Assembly (NCBI GenBank): GCA_973895155.1
Contig: OZ316891.1
Coordinates: forward strand, 23,622,001 to 23,686,000
DNA length: 64,000 nt
Source: Marsupella aquatica
Taxonomy: Eukaryota; Marchantiophyta
Direction: 5' to 3'
A model generated the notes under the pieces. That model was given only the letters and a program-made list of their open reading frames with translations. It did not search any database and had not been told where the DNA came from. Every line of letters starts with the position of its first letter. Within the stretch, counting starts at the first letter, position 1. The position numbers were made by a program, and so were the translations under genes. Of this stretch, positions 41,960-53,032 are shown one piece after another.

Positions 41960-43115
41960 TGAATCCAGACTTGATGTGTGGATTATAATGGTCCTAATCC
42001 TAGATTGTTGTTTGGATTCGGATGATCCGAATCCAATCCATTTTCTAGGATTGGGACCATCTGATCAGAATCCAATCTTGGGTGTGTTGGATTCGGACCA
42101 TCCGAATCCAAGCGTGCAATGCTTAAATTGTGACCTTTGGGATCCAATCTCGGTTTGGATTTGGACCATCCCAATCCAAGCGAGATGATTGAATTTGGGC
42201 GTTTGAAATACAGCCTGGTTTTGGATTCGGACCATCCGAATCCAAGCCCGATACTTAAATTGGGACCTTTGAAATACAATCTGGGTTTGGATTCGCGCAC
42301 CATCCCAATCCAAGCGGGTTTGTTGAATTGGGACCTTTGGGATAGAATCTGTGTTTGGATTCGGACCATCCGAATCCAAGATGGTGGGTTGGATTCGGAC
42401 CTTTGAAATACAATCTGGTTTTGGATTCGGACCATCCAAATCCAAGCCCGATGCTTAAATTGGGACCTTTGAAATACAATCTGGGTTTGGATTCGGACCA
42501 TCCCAATCCAAGCCGGTTTGTTGAATTGGGACCTTTCGGGATAGAATCTGTGTTTGGATTTGAACCATCCGAATCCAAGATGGTGGGTTGGATTCGGACC
42601 TTTGGAATACAATCTGGTTTTGGATTTGGACCATCCGAATCCAAGCCCAATGCTTAAATTGGGACCTTTGAAGTACTATCTGGGTTTGGATTCGGACCAT
42701 CCCAATCCAAGCCGGTTTGTTGAATTGTAACCTTTGGGATAGAATCTGTGTTTGGATTCGGACCATCCGAATCCAAGATGGTGGGTTGAATTCGGACCTT
42801 TGAAATACAATCTGGTGTTGGATTCAGACCATCCGAATCCAAGCCCGGTGCTTAAATTGGGACCTTTGAAATAAAATCTGGGTTTGGATTCGGACCATCC
42901 CAATCCAAGCGCGTTTGTTGAATTGGGACCTTTGGGATCCCATCTGGGTTTGGATTCGGACCATCCAAATCCAAGAGGGTGTGTTGGATAGAGGTTGGTT
43001 TGGATTCGGACGATCCCAATTCAAGCGAGATGCTTAAATTTGACCTTCGGAATACAATCTTTGTGGTTTTGATTTGGACCACCCCAATCCAAGCGTGATA
43101 GTTGAGCCAACGTTT
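41960..43115. repeat. Inverted-repeat array upstream of the transposase gene
   Basis: About 17 copies of the same 11+3+11 motif as in the intron of the cargo gene, here one per about 65 bp, with conserved spacers such as 'gggacctttg' and 'aatacaatctg'. A higher-order period of about 195 bp is visible. Many arms are diverged (CCATCC AATCC variants). Long minus-strand frames here are repeat artefacts. Confidence 0.85.
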
Positions 43116-43231
43116 GGATTCGCGGAATGGCAATCAAATGACCGTATGGATAATTGTGAGTCTCTTCAAATTCTTGTCATTCGGATTTGTGATGGTTTTT
43201 CTGAAAATTGTGCAGGTTACTAAATCCGAGA

Positions 43232-46200
43232 ATGACTGGAAGGTTTTCAAGAGGTGATGATGTGACCTTGACAATTGATGGATATGATGTCGGTTATGGG
43301 ACACTTCAGAAAATTAACCCCCAGGATAGGGTGCACAACATATTGTTGGGAGATAATCGAATTGGTGTGCTCGTGGAGAAGGTTTTTGAGCCAACTCGAA
43401 AACTACCATTTCCACTACCAAGGGTAGAAAATCTTTTCGATGCCATTGACTCATGTGTTATTTGGGAGATCTCGTGCGCCTATCTCTCTATAACTCTAGA
43501 TTCCCCAAAACGCATCAGTACTGGTAGTTGTTCAACTCGACCAGATAATAACTTGGATAAATCTCCTACAATTGTTATGGAGGATGCATCAAACACTCTA
43601 AGGCAAGGGGACGAGGTTGAAATGCTCATTGATGGGTGTTGTGTAGCCCTTGGAGTTATTTTCAAGGTAAATCCAAAGGACCGATGTCACAACATATTTC
43701 TTGGTGAGTCTCGGATCAGTGTGAAAATCACTGATGTTATTCATGGTAGTAAGGCTTTACCTTACATACACAATGGGGCTGAAACAATTGAAGAGGCAAA
43801 AGACTCATGGGTTCTCTGGGACTTGGCCGATGTTCATAAAAAAGGTTGGAATGTTGATGAAGGTAGAAAGTCTTCCTCTAAGAAGCAAGGTGATGGCGAT
43901 GTTTTAATTGAGGAGAGTTTTGTCTCACATTCTCCATCAACAAAATCGACCAAAACTCATTCTGATTATTACCAATGGTCCAACTGGATGTCAGAGTTGG
44001 TCGAATTATACATTGGTTCAGAACGATCGAGTAAGGTTGCCACTGGGACTATCACTATGCCTCAAGCAACGGCGGCTGTTGATGATGAAATCTTGGGAGA
44101 AGACTATGTAGGGGTTGCTGTGAAAGATGTCATGGAATCGCAATACTTTCCAAGCATTCACAAGGGAGTAATTAGTTTGGTTCGATGGCGAATTGATCAC
44201 ACAAAACTAGTAGCAACTGGAAAATTTTTGTCAGACATTCTGGTAGAAGGTACAGAGAATATGGAGTCAATGGATAGGGATGATCTGAATCCGGATCATG
44301 TGGTTGGATCCGCATCCGGATGTCGTCAAAGGCCATATAACTTCAACAAGAGGAATCAAGTTGATCCTGTTGAGAAGAAAAGGAGGCTCTTGCAAACCAA
44401 GGCAGTTTCAAAAACAATAGAAGCCGCAATCGATGAGATCAAAAGAGTAAATTGCTGCAAGCATAAATGTTGTCTCATTATGCCAAGGGAAGATATAGAA
44501 GATGTTAGGATGGAATTTCATGGGATGTCTAGCGAGTCCAAAACATCACACATTTTCAACCTCTTCCACTACAGAGAGGATGATGTTCGTGATAAGGGAC
44601 ACCATGTTCTCAAAGGTATGGTCATCTGTAAAGATGCATTTGCAACCATCCATGGTTTTAGTCACACCAAGTATTATGATTACAAGAGAAGATACATGGA
44701 GGGTTGCAAAATTGGGTTCCATGGGAACACAGGCTTGAAGAAAACAAGGTCAAATACCTTGCATGCGCGAGCTCTTCTAGAGGCATTTTTGACTCAAAAT
44801 GCAGAGCCAATGCCTCATATGCCTTATGGAGGGGCTCATGGGACAGACAGCATTGAGTATCAACTTCCAGCGTGTTACAAAAAGTTAGAGATTTTGGAAG
44901 ATGTGAGAACAAAGATGAAGGAAGAAGGGCTTCCTCCTGTTACGGATAACACTCTCTACAAGATATGGAGCACATCATTTGCAAACTTCAGTTTTCACAA
45001 GGATGGCGCATTTGCCAAGTGTACGCTTTGTTGTGAATACAAAGACAGTTTGATGCGAGAGAGAAGGAAAAAAGAACGTGCTGAAATTGAAGAAAGAAGA
45101 GCTCAACATCTTTGTGAGCAAATGTCACGTAGATATGTTTACTACGCTCATCGAGTGATGGCCAAGCAACATCCAGGAGAATATCTTTGCATTATTCACG
45201 ACAAGATGGATCAAGCAAAGACATGGATTCCAAAAATGGTTAGTACTCCTAAATCACTTTTGGGTCATGGAATGTCGCTACCTATCGCTCTCACGGGGAT
45301 GTTGACCCACGGGAGAGATCCAGGAGTATATGCACACTTTAGTGTCACTGGCCTTTGGCCAGGAGATGCAGATTTCACAATGACATCCTTGGCTAAATGT
45401 CTTCGAGATCTTGAAGAGTACAATGGAGACAAGACAGGTGACATGCTTGATGGCTTGCATTGGGAACCTCACAAACCTTTCTTTCAAGCCCTACTTGACT
45501 TTGATGCATTTTTGTCGGGATATTTGGAACCAAAGAATATTCAAGTAAATAGGTATATTGGTTCTGAAGATGGAGCTACCGGCAGTCAGACTGAGACCAT
45601 CCCAACCCGACAGGATGAGGATGATGGAGGGGACGTGGGTGGTGAGAAGGGCAGTCCGTTGTTCATGCCCTTGCCAAGGCACCTAACATTGCAAATGGAT
45701 AATTCAGCAAAGGACAACAAAAACCAAACGGTCATGGCATTTTGCTCGGAGCTTGTGAGTAGAGGAATATTTGAAACTGTTCAAATGTCCTTTCTAATGG
45801 TTGGTCATACGCACGAAGATGTTGATGCACTATTTTCCAAGGTATCATATCAAGTTCAGCACAAGGAAGTTGCAACCCTTCTTGCACTAATGGCAGAGGT
45901 TTGGGAATGTGAGAGCATTCATCCAGTTCCAAGATTGATACAAGAAGTTGCATCTTACAAAGAATATCTTCAAAGTTTTAAGGTCAAAGATATTCAAGGT
46001 CACTCAAAACCGGTATCATTTCTTTTCTCTATGAGAGATAATGTACCAATATTTCAGTATAAGTCCCATGTTAAGCAAGCTTGGGCTCCCGTTGGCGGAA
46101 GGTGCATTTGGGAAACTGATCCAATAACAAATTCTCTTCTTTTACCCAGTGGACAACCCTTAGCTAAATCCATAGGAGAGATACACAAAAAATCAGAAGA

Positions 46201-47023
46201 GATAATCCCATTCCTTAACAAGTACCTTGATTTTTTGAGAAGGAGTTGCATTGATGAGACGTCAATAGCATACAAGGAAAGATTTCCTCTTGTTAAATAT
46301 TGGGAAAGAATTGTGGAGCTGTTGTCAAATGGGCTTGCAATGGAAGGGGAGGGAAATAATCAATTTCCATTGAAAAATGGATTTTGGCCTAAGACTAACC
46401 ACGGCACTGGTTACAAGGTCAACCAATCGGCATGCAAACAGAGTGGTCCTCTAAGTGAGGATGAGGAGACTGCAGAGATGACAGCTCTTCAAAATGAAGT
46501 CTTGGAAGAGATGGAAGATCAAGCAGCACCATTTGTTGGATCTCGAGCTGAGAGAGAACAAGGACGGTGGATTCCCCTCCAGGATATTTGTGAAGGAAAC
46601 TTTGTGTTTCTTCGACCCGAGGATGATTGGGAGAAGAAAAATGGTGGAGGTCATTTCTGGTTGGTGAGAGCTTTGGGTCAGGTGGACCCTAAGCATGAAG
46701 TCCCAATTGCATCTTCAAGAGACCCTCCTTTGACTCAACAATATGCTCCAATGTTCCCCGTGGAATGGTGGAGGCCTAAACACTCTAAACTTGATGTGAG
46801 TGAGAGTGCTAGGTATCTCAATTGTTTCATGTCCACCAAGACATGGGAACGAGATCCAGGATTTGGTGAGAACACTCAACATTGGTAGTATGCAAATTCT
46901 GCAATGTATGGTTTTAAATCTGGAATGAAGGAAGAAAACATGGTTGGCAGAGGTTTGAAGATTCCTCGAAATGTTCTACAAACTGTCCAAAGTTATCTCC
47001 AAAGGATGGACAAGTACACTTAG
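43232..47023 (+). CDS. DUF8039-DUF7869 transposase
   Basis: ATG at 43232 (MTGRFSRGDDVTL); an upstream exon is likely, because GTGAGT near 43157 and TTGTGCAG at 43208-43215 look like an intron. Three DUF8039-like repeats: GDDVTLTIDGYDVGYG, GDEVEMLIDGCCVALG, and a weaker one near 44030-44200. A Cys-rich segment (CCKHKCCLIM) and an adaptor region (CTLCCEYKDS) follow. Then the DUF7869-type RNase-H-like core: Asp in IHDKMDQAK near 45200, Asp in LQMDNSAKDNKN near 45700, and GHTHEDVDALF near 45815. It would bind the ends and cut and paste the element. A TAG at 46886-46888 (HW-stop-YANS) interrupts the last about 45 codons; the end is TAG at 47021-47023. Confidence 0.75.
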
Positions 47024-47244
47024 TTGTCACTAGCTAAGGTATAATTAGATAGTTACTAGTTTTTATGTAAGAATTATATATATTGTGAGACCATGCCATT
47101 GAGTGTTTAGTTACTTAGTAGACTATCTACTCATTTTCTAAACTTTTGATTATTATGAATATGAATGTTTATTTTTTCTGCATAATTAAAAATATTTTTT
47201 ATTAATTTCTTTATTTTAAATGATTACAATAAAAGTTTTCAGGA

Positions 47245-47550
47245 AAATGTACACTTTTTAGGCCAAATGTACTCTTTGTTGCACTCAAAGCTACACTTTC
47301 TAGACTAAATGCACTGAAATGTACACTTTTTAAGCCAAATGTATCCTTTTTCACTCAAATGTACACTTTCTAGGCCAAATGTACTAAAATGTACACTTTT
47401 TAAGCCAAATGTACATATTTTGATGCTCAAATGTACACTTTTCATTGCCCAAATATACACTCTTTAGACCAATTGTACACTTTTTTATCCTCAAATGTAC
47501 ACTTTTCTAAGCCCAAAAGTACACTTTTCATTGCCCAAATGTACATAAAT
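47245..47550 (+). repeat. Right subterminal repeats
   Basis: About ten copies of AAATGTACACTTTT or close variants at 20-22 bp spacing, some separated by 'taggcc' or 'aagcc'. They are in the same orientation as the left set, not inverted. 47024-47244 is AT-rich, probably the transposase 3' UTR. Confidence 0.85.
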
Positions 47551-47584
47551 CAAATAATAATACACTTTTAATGAATAGGCTGAT
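47551..47584 (-). repeat. Right terminal inverted repeat of the 13-kb transposon
   Basis: Ends ...ttttaatgaataggctgat, the complement of the left end. It is followed by the TSD CATT. Confidence 0.85.
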
Positions 47585-48641
47585 CATTCAACTCTCCACA
47601 CAAAAGCAAATGCAAATCAATATGACAATGTGCATAAGGTTCAAGGAAGAGCCTTCATAATAGGCTTCACAATGGCACTCCAATGTTGTAGATGAGAACC
47701 AAGGCAAAATTGGTTCAATCTGTGAGTCTAGATGGACTCAGAAGTATCAAAAACCCTGAAACAACCTTTGATTTGGCCTAGAATAGGCCTCTAAACAAAC
47801 CGGGAAGTGTATAAAGCCCCCTGGCGCTTGAATCTAAACAACAAGTTGTCAAAGCTTGTGTGTACACAAGGTGGGATGAGAACTTGCCAGTTAAGCGCTT
47901 GCGGCTGGGAATAGCCCCGGGATGGGTGACCTCCTTGCGCTCGACCTCGTGCCTCCCCTTGCGCTCACGGCCCAGAATAGCCACGAGTTGCCTCGAAGCC
48001 TCAAACGCCGAGATGAGCCAAAGAGTGAGCCCTTCACGCCCGCAACGCTTCGCTACACCGAATCGAGTTTTGGCAACATTCAGATTTCCGTCTCTCAGTT
48101 TCCCTTCACAGAACGACGGACAGTCGGGAGTTGCGGATCAGCTGCGAGCAGTCGGCGCCCTGTTGCTCGGATCCGCGAGTTGCAGCAACTTCGCGCGGAT
48201 TGGCCCTTCCACATAACCGCGCGGAGCATCGGCAGATCGCCGCTTCACTTGCGCCTTATCACAGTAGTCGAAAATCAGATCTGAAGCCTCGCAGATGACT
48301 TCCACTGTCCGACGATCTGCCAACATTTGCGGAATGCTTTCCTCCACGAAAACCAACATTCAAACTCGGCTACAACAGCAGCGTTATGTGCCCAGATCCG
48401 ATAACACAATGAGCGATCTGCAATCTTCAATGATCTGTGATCTCTTTCCTCAAAATAGCATTCGCCAACACAAACTGCAGCAAATTGAAGGACTAACGAT
48501 CTACTCAATGAGATCCGAGATACCACGGATCCACGCAACAGATTGAAACGATTTCCACAAACCATCACCAACTCGATCAATCCAAAATGAACTTCTGTTT
48601 GCACAGTCCGCACAACAGAGTTTGCATCTGATCTTTCAATG
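47585..48641 (-). other. Ty3-A 5' leader (right of the 13-kb transposon)
   Basis: About 1 kb between the 5' LTR and gag, continuing at 34283-34519 on the other side of the transposon. I see no supported gene. No TGGTATCAGAGC-type primer site is visible next to the LTR end at 48641. It contains the 5S-like segment below. Confidence 0.6.
47868..47960 (+). pseudogene. 5S rRNA-derived sequence
   Basis: Reads gagaacttgc then cagttaagcgcttgcggctg and ccccgggatgggtgacctcc. This matches the middle and 3' part of plant 5S rRNA, including the internal promoter boxes (AGTTAAGCG for box A, GGATGGGTGACC for box C). The 5' third of the gene is not recognisable and the 3' end fades after ctcgtgcc. A TATAAAG lies at about 47811. 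It may be a 5S-derived SINE or a captured fragment; it is antisense to Ty3-A. Confidence 0.7.
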
Positions 48642-48971
48642 TAATCTCAATACAATCGGCACAACGATCCCGGTCAACAATACCCCATCAATCCCGCATC
48701 GATCCGATCACACACGTATGTCAAGCCAACGCACCTTGCACTACTCAAGGAATCCACGTTACACAAGCGGAGCTCACAGCCACCATAGCCACACTCAAGC
48801 TCCTCTCTCTCCAAGGCTCAACATTGAAAGATGACCTTTCAATGCTTCACAAGTGAGAAGTACCCTCTCACACAAACCTGACGGAACCTTATCGGCTCCA
48901 ATAGCACTCATACCAAACATACATACTCTAATAGCACGATATACTACTACACTACTCAGAATGGTGTGACA
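48642..48971 (-). repeat. Ty3-A 5' LTR (module H only)
   Basis: 330 bp. Minus strand starts TGTCACACCATTC. Same length and sequence, with few changes, as the H module at 3648-3920/10244-10300, but without the Copia-3 insertion and without module X. The TSD TGTG follows at 48972. Confidence 0.8.
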
Positions 48972-49233
48972 TGTGCCTTTCGGGACAAGTTCCCATATTT
49001 GCAAGTTCCATTTCACTTGTTGGGATCAGATTGTTGTGAGATATTTTTCAGCAAGGTAGGTGGCATGAGTGGCCATGAGAGAAATTATGACTTTGGATCT
49101 CTACTAGACAGTGCAGTGGGACTGAATCGACTAGTTGGATTAGAGTATGGACTAGAGGGATTGAAGATACGTCAATCCCATGATAAACAAGATCATGTTT
49201 GGGCAACTTTACATCCTCTAGATGAAGGAGAAC
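48972..49233 (+). pseudogene. Interrupted ORF K, second piece
   Basis: Open frame AFRDKFPYLQVPFHLLGSD, then FFSKVGGMSGHERNYDF and a Lys/His-poor stretch to HPLDEGE. It joins 3510 on the left across Ty3-A (TSD TGTG) and 53229 on the right across C1 (TSD AGAAC): GEQAPNLFDYS reads through. The family is not identified. Confidence 0.6.
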
Positions 49234-49240
49234 TGTGACG

Positions 49241-49255
49241 CCGCCGGTACGGCGG
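49241..49255 (+). repeat. Terminal hairpin of C1
   Basis: CCGCCG, GTA, CGGCGG: a perfect 6-bp stem within the first 22 bases of the element. C2 keeps it with one mismatch. Confidence 0.8.
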
Positions 49256-49591
49256 TTAATGAGTGATTCAGTCTAACTGCGCTCGGCACGCACGTTAGGT
49301 AGGTCTTAGGCCGCTATTATTAGCATAACGACAGTATTTAGGTAATCATTAGGGGTAGGACATCATTAGGCAATAAGGGGGACTTCAGGTTCGGGCTGGC
49401 GGCGGGTCGCTATTCGCACACCCGGGTTACGAGCGTGGAGGGGCCCCTCCCTCGGGTCCGTATAACGAACTTAAGGAAGCGGCCACTGACGCACGCTGAC
49501 TCAGACCGGCGGAGTGGCCGGTACACCACAAGCGTGAGCGGTTCAACCTATGGGCGTCGAGGAGACGTCGGGGATCGACAAGCCCTCAAAG

Positions 49592-49599
49592 TATAAAAG
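49592..49599 (+). promoter_or_regulatory. TATA box of C1
   Basis: TATAAAAG, about 100 bp before the ATG at 49700. The complement of C2 has TATAAAAGG at the same distance (near 54540), so it is conserved between copies. Confidence 0.7.
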
Positions 49600-49699
49600 G
49601 GGAGCCAACCCTTTGTAGTGCACCAGTCCATCAGTCCGCGCGCCAGCTTCGACCCCAGCTCTCTCGTTCTCTCTAGGTCGCCACTACTATCTCCTCTGA

Positions 49700-52327
49700 A
49701 TGTCGCACACGATCCTCTCCAGCTCGGCCATTCGATTCTGGACGCAGTTCCTATCTACCGGAAGGCACTTGGCCGATTCATTGAAACACGCCAACCCGCA
49801 CCGATACAAGATCGAACGCGAATACGAGAGAGCCATCCGCCTAGCAGGACGACACCACTACGTCCTTAACTTTGACTACCCATCTCAGAGCGAGCTTTAC
49901 CGACCAGCTGAGGTATCTGGGTACTTCTTCAACGGAGACAAATATATCGGGTTCTAGGAAGCATTGCTTCGGCTTCCGGACGAGGTCTTCAATATCCCGG
50001 GTACAATCGACCTGCAGCGACATCACTTCGACCACATCCCTGCCCAGGTTCGGGCTGTCATTAACGGCGAGTCCAGTACCAACCGTTCGACAAGGGCATC
50101 CGCACTCACTTCGGAGAACTTCTACCAGCACCTGCAGAGCTTCATGGGAACTCGGCCATCAACCAACATGACCAACTCAATCGGGCCCGTACCCGTACCC
50201 GTGCCCATGCAACCTCAGCTTCAGCCTCAGCTGCAGCCTAGCCAAACCCCACCACCTATCACCCAGCCAGCACAGGTACGCTCCGTCATCAACGCTGTGG
50301 ATCTTAGCGATGACGACGAGGCTACCCCACCCTTGACCAGGTGGCCCAGAGGAACAAGCGCTCAGGGGGCCGACACTATATCGTCCCCACCCCCTGCTAT
50401 GACCCCAGGAGCGGCCCCAGCAGACAACATGGTGACCGTGGCCGCCCCGGGCCCGTTACCAACCGCAGTGGCACTCCCCAGGCCCGATCGGGAGGATGGG
50501 GAAGTATCACCTTCCCCGAGTCAGTCACGGGGAAAGAAGAGGAAGGAATCCGCCACTGCATCCGGGTTACCGTTGGCCACGGTAGCCGTAGCCAAGGTGA
50601 CAATGCATCGCATGGGGGAAAACGTTCACAGCAACATCCTCCATCCCAAGCATGCGGTGTACCTGAAGACTCAGGGATTTGAGCACCTCGCCTCTCTCCC
50701 CTGGAACACTTGCAGGTACTACGGGGAGGACATGACAGAATTCGTCAAGAATTATGACGATGTACGTCAACAGACTCGGCTGCGGGGAAGGAATATGTCC
50801 CTCACAGAAGAACGGCTCAAGATGATCTTCGGGTTACCCGAAGGTGACCATCGAGTCGAATCACGGGCTCCCGGGGGCAAGGGGGCCAAGTACCAATCTT
50901 CAAGTTTTCCCTCAGAGGGATCAGTAGACAACGGGTTCGTGATGAGGACCTGCCTCATGCCCGAGATAGCTGAGCGGCTGGAGTTCCAGAGGTACGCTCT
51001 CCACATGATGGAACCCCGGGGGGAGATCTCTGCCGCCCAGGTTATCCAGGTCGAGAACTATCGACCTAGGAAATGGGCGTCGTACTTCGCTAAGAAATTC
51101 CATGAAGAGATGGAGCGGCAAAGGAAGACGCTGTACATTGGCGGGAAGGCGTATTTCGCTAGCCACATCGAAATCATTCTTGAGTGGTACGCCCGGTTTG
51201 ATCGACGAACCCTTCCCCGCATCAACGTTACAAAGCTGGTCCCAGCTAGGTGGGTTTTTCCGGCATTGGAGAGACGGCCCCAACCCGAGGCCCGAAGTCC
51301 AGTGGACACGCCAGCTTCACCCACCCCACCTCCACAAATAGCTGTAATCGTAACCGAGGAGGCGCCGGAGGGGTCGGTCGTCGCAACCGTTGATGCGACC
51401 CAACTAGCCGGGCTAAGTACAGAAGTTGGTACGGCAGAGGTCTTACCCGAACCCGGGTCTCCCAAGGACCCGCCGGTGGTAATTCCGGAGAACCGGACAT
51501 CGCTGTAGGACACTCCAGCCCCTTCCAACGTTATGTCCCCAGGGCTGGACGTCACTGCCCCGGCCCCTGCGCGTGTTGATGTCTGCCCATGCCCAAATCT
51601 GGACAGGCACAACTTGGACAACCCGGAACTCTTCATACAGGGTACATTTCTGAACGGGCTTCTGGGAGATTTCTCTCATCAAATTTCCCGGGATACCGGG
51701 GAGTTCATGGCCCGGAAGGTAGCCTGTTTCTTCAATTAGGAGTTGGTTGCCGCCGTAAAGGCAGGTCGGGCCCAGTCGGAGGCCCTTCAGAGGATAGAGC
51801 GGTACCGGGTGGAGTCCGTGTACCTAAAGAACGAAGTGGTGGCTCAAGAGGCTGAGCTTCTGCAACTACGACCCAAGGTTGCAGCCGCCGATGAGTTGTT
51901 AGCAAAGGCGTACGCTCTTACCGCCCTAGCCGAACAGGCCAAAGCTGGGAACGAGGCCGAGATTACACGACTCCGGAACCAGATTGACAGTTTGAAGAAA
52001 CAAGCTGTCACCTGGCAGAAAGACCTGGAGGAGGCCGAGGAGCGAGCCCAGTGGGATGCGACGGAGATAGCCACGCTGCAGGCCGAGATGGCGCGGCTCC
52101 AAACCAAGGCCGAGAAGCAGGACCAGCTGGCGGGTAAACTGACGAGCGACGCCCAGCAGCTGGAGGAGGCATGTCAGGAGGTAGCAGAGGAGACGGACGC
52201 GGCGAGGCGAGAGAACGAATCTCTGCTGGACCAGGTCCAGCTCCTCAAAGTGGACAATGACAGGCTTCGAAGGCAGCGGGATGGCCGTTCCCATTCGGGC
52301 GGCTCTGGCAAGCGTGCCAGGCATTAG
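49700..52327 (+). CDS. C1 coiled-coil protein
   Basis: 875 codons in one frame from MSHTILSSSAIRFWTQF to KRARH, broken by three TAG codons at 49955-49957, 51506-51508 and 51737-51739. C2 has a stop at the first place too. Regions: N-terminal globular part; a Pro/Gln-rich stretch (PVPMQPQLQPQLQPS); a basic patch (SRGKKRKESA) near 50530; a second globular part with SLTEERLKMIFGLPEGD near 50830; a Pro/Glu linker; then a coiled coil of about 190 residues (51770-52290) and a basic end. The 'FGLP' piece is shared with E1. There are no catalytic motifs. The function is unknown; a gag-like or structural role is only a guess. Confidence 0.65.
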
Positions 52328-53032
52328 CGGCGGAGTAGGAATAGATTAGGATTAGGATTGGCTTAGTCAGGCTCTTGGGACAGGCACCTGCCTTAGGTAC
52401 AGCAGCGCTGCCCTGCTGTCCAGCCTGCGTAAATTAGGATCTTCTAATAAGACACAGCCATTTTCCGGCCTGACTGTCAGCTTAGTTAGGACCTTAGTCA
52501 GCGAATCTTCAGCGTGAGGACACCCCGTTCCTCGGCTCTTAGTATTTAGTGCACCCCTCGGTAGAGGCAGGGGGGTTTTTAGTTTCAGAGTCGGACATCC
52601 GCGGGACATGCGGGGAGTCCCGACCTCTGGGAATGACAGAGTACCAAGGGGAGGGGGTAGGACTAAGCTCGCTGGGCGAGTGCGGAGCCGGGCTCCGTTG
52701 TAGTGTGCACCCTCGGCCTTGAACCTGTGCATTCCAGGGCTGTCGTGTCAACTAAGTGTACGCATATGTTCCCTTTGTAGTAAAATCCTTTCCCATCATT
52801 TTCCTTCGTGTAAATCGAGATTGTATGCATGTGTGCGCATATGTGTGTGGGTTTCTCGTATATGGGTAGCAGCGCCAGGCCGAACGCACTACCCGAGACG
52901 TGCACAGGGTGCAGCCTACGGGTAAGTGGTTGCGAGCACGGGTTGAGGACCTGTATCATCGAATCCGGATCGAAGGCGGACAGCACGAAGGCTTAGAAGC
53001 CCTTAAGCCGGGGTTGATCCTGCTATCGACTA

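Larger units (their letters stand above)
34524..47584. mobile_element. 13-kb TIR DNA transposon with DUF7869 transposase and methyltransferase-like cargo
   Basis: Inverted ends: 34524 reads ATCAGCCTATTC then TTTAAAAGTG, and the complement of 47584 reads ATCAGCCTATTC then ATTAAAAGTG (one mismatch in the first 26). The TSD is CATT (34520-34523, 47585-47588). Both ends carry arrays of AAATGTACACTTTT. Inside are two divergent units: the transposase gene on the plus strand (43232-47023) and a spliced gene or gene pair on the minus strand (34913-40987). Between them are arrays of an inverted-repeat motif. The element inserted in the leader of Ty3-A. I cannot assign it to a named superfamily. Confidence 0.8.
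3511..48971 (-). mobile_element. Ty3-A: gypsy element with DNMT and PHD finger, heavily interrupted
   Basis: A Ty3/gypsy element on the minus strand. Its 5' end is at 48971 and its 3' end at 3511, flanked by a 4-bp TSD (TGTG, 3507-3510 and 48972-48975); the host ORF K rejoins in frame across it. Order: LTR, long leader, gag, protease, C5 DNA methyltransferase, RT, RNase H, integrase, PHD finger, polypurine tract, LTR. RT before integrase marks it as gypsy. Three later insertions split it: Copia-3 in the 3' LTR, element D inside the methyltransferase, and a 13-kb DNA transposon in the leader. Without them the element is roughly 9.5 kb. Several stops and frameshifts show that it is dead. Confidence 0.85.

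Noticed and set aside
40450-42903. Many open frames with repeated 'GFGWSESK / WIRMVRIQ' peptides on both strands
   Set aside because: They are translations of the inverted-repeat arrays. The same motif reads in several frames and both strands, with no start or splice context.
49700-52327. A genetic code with UAG read as glutamine, suggested by three in-frame TAGs in C1 and others elsewhere
   Set aside because: TGA stops are equally present (Copia-1, Copia-3, Ty3-A, E3), frameshifts are common, and paired copies show CAG at the same sites. Mutation is the simpler explanation.
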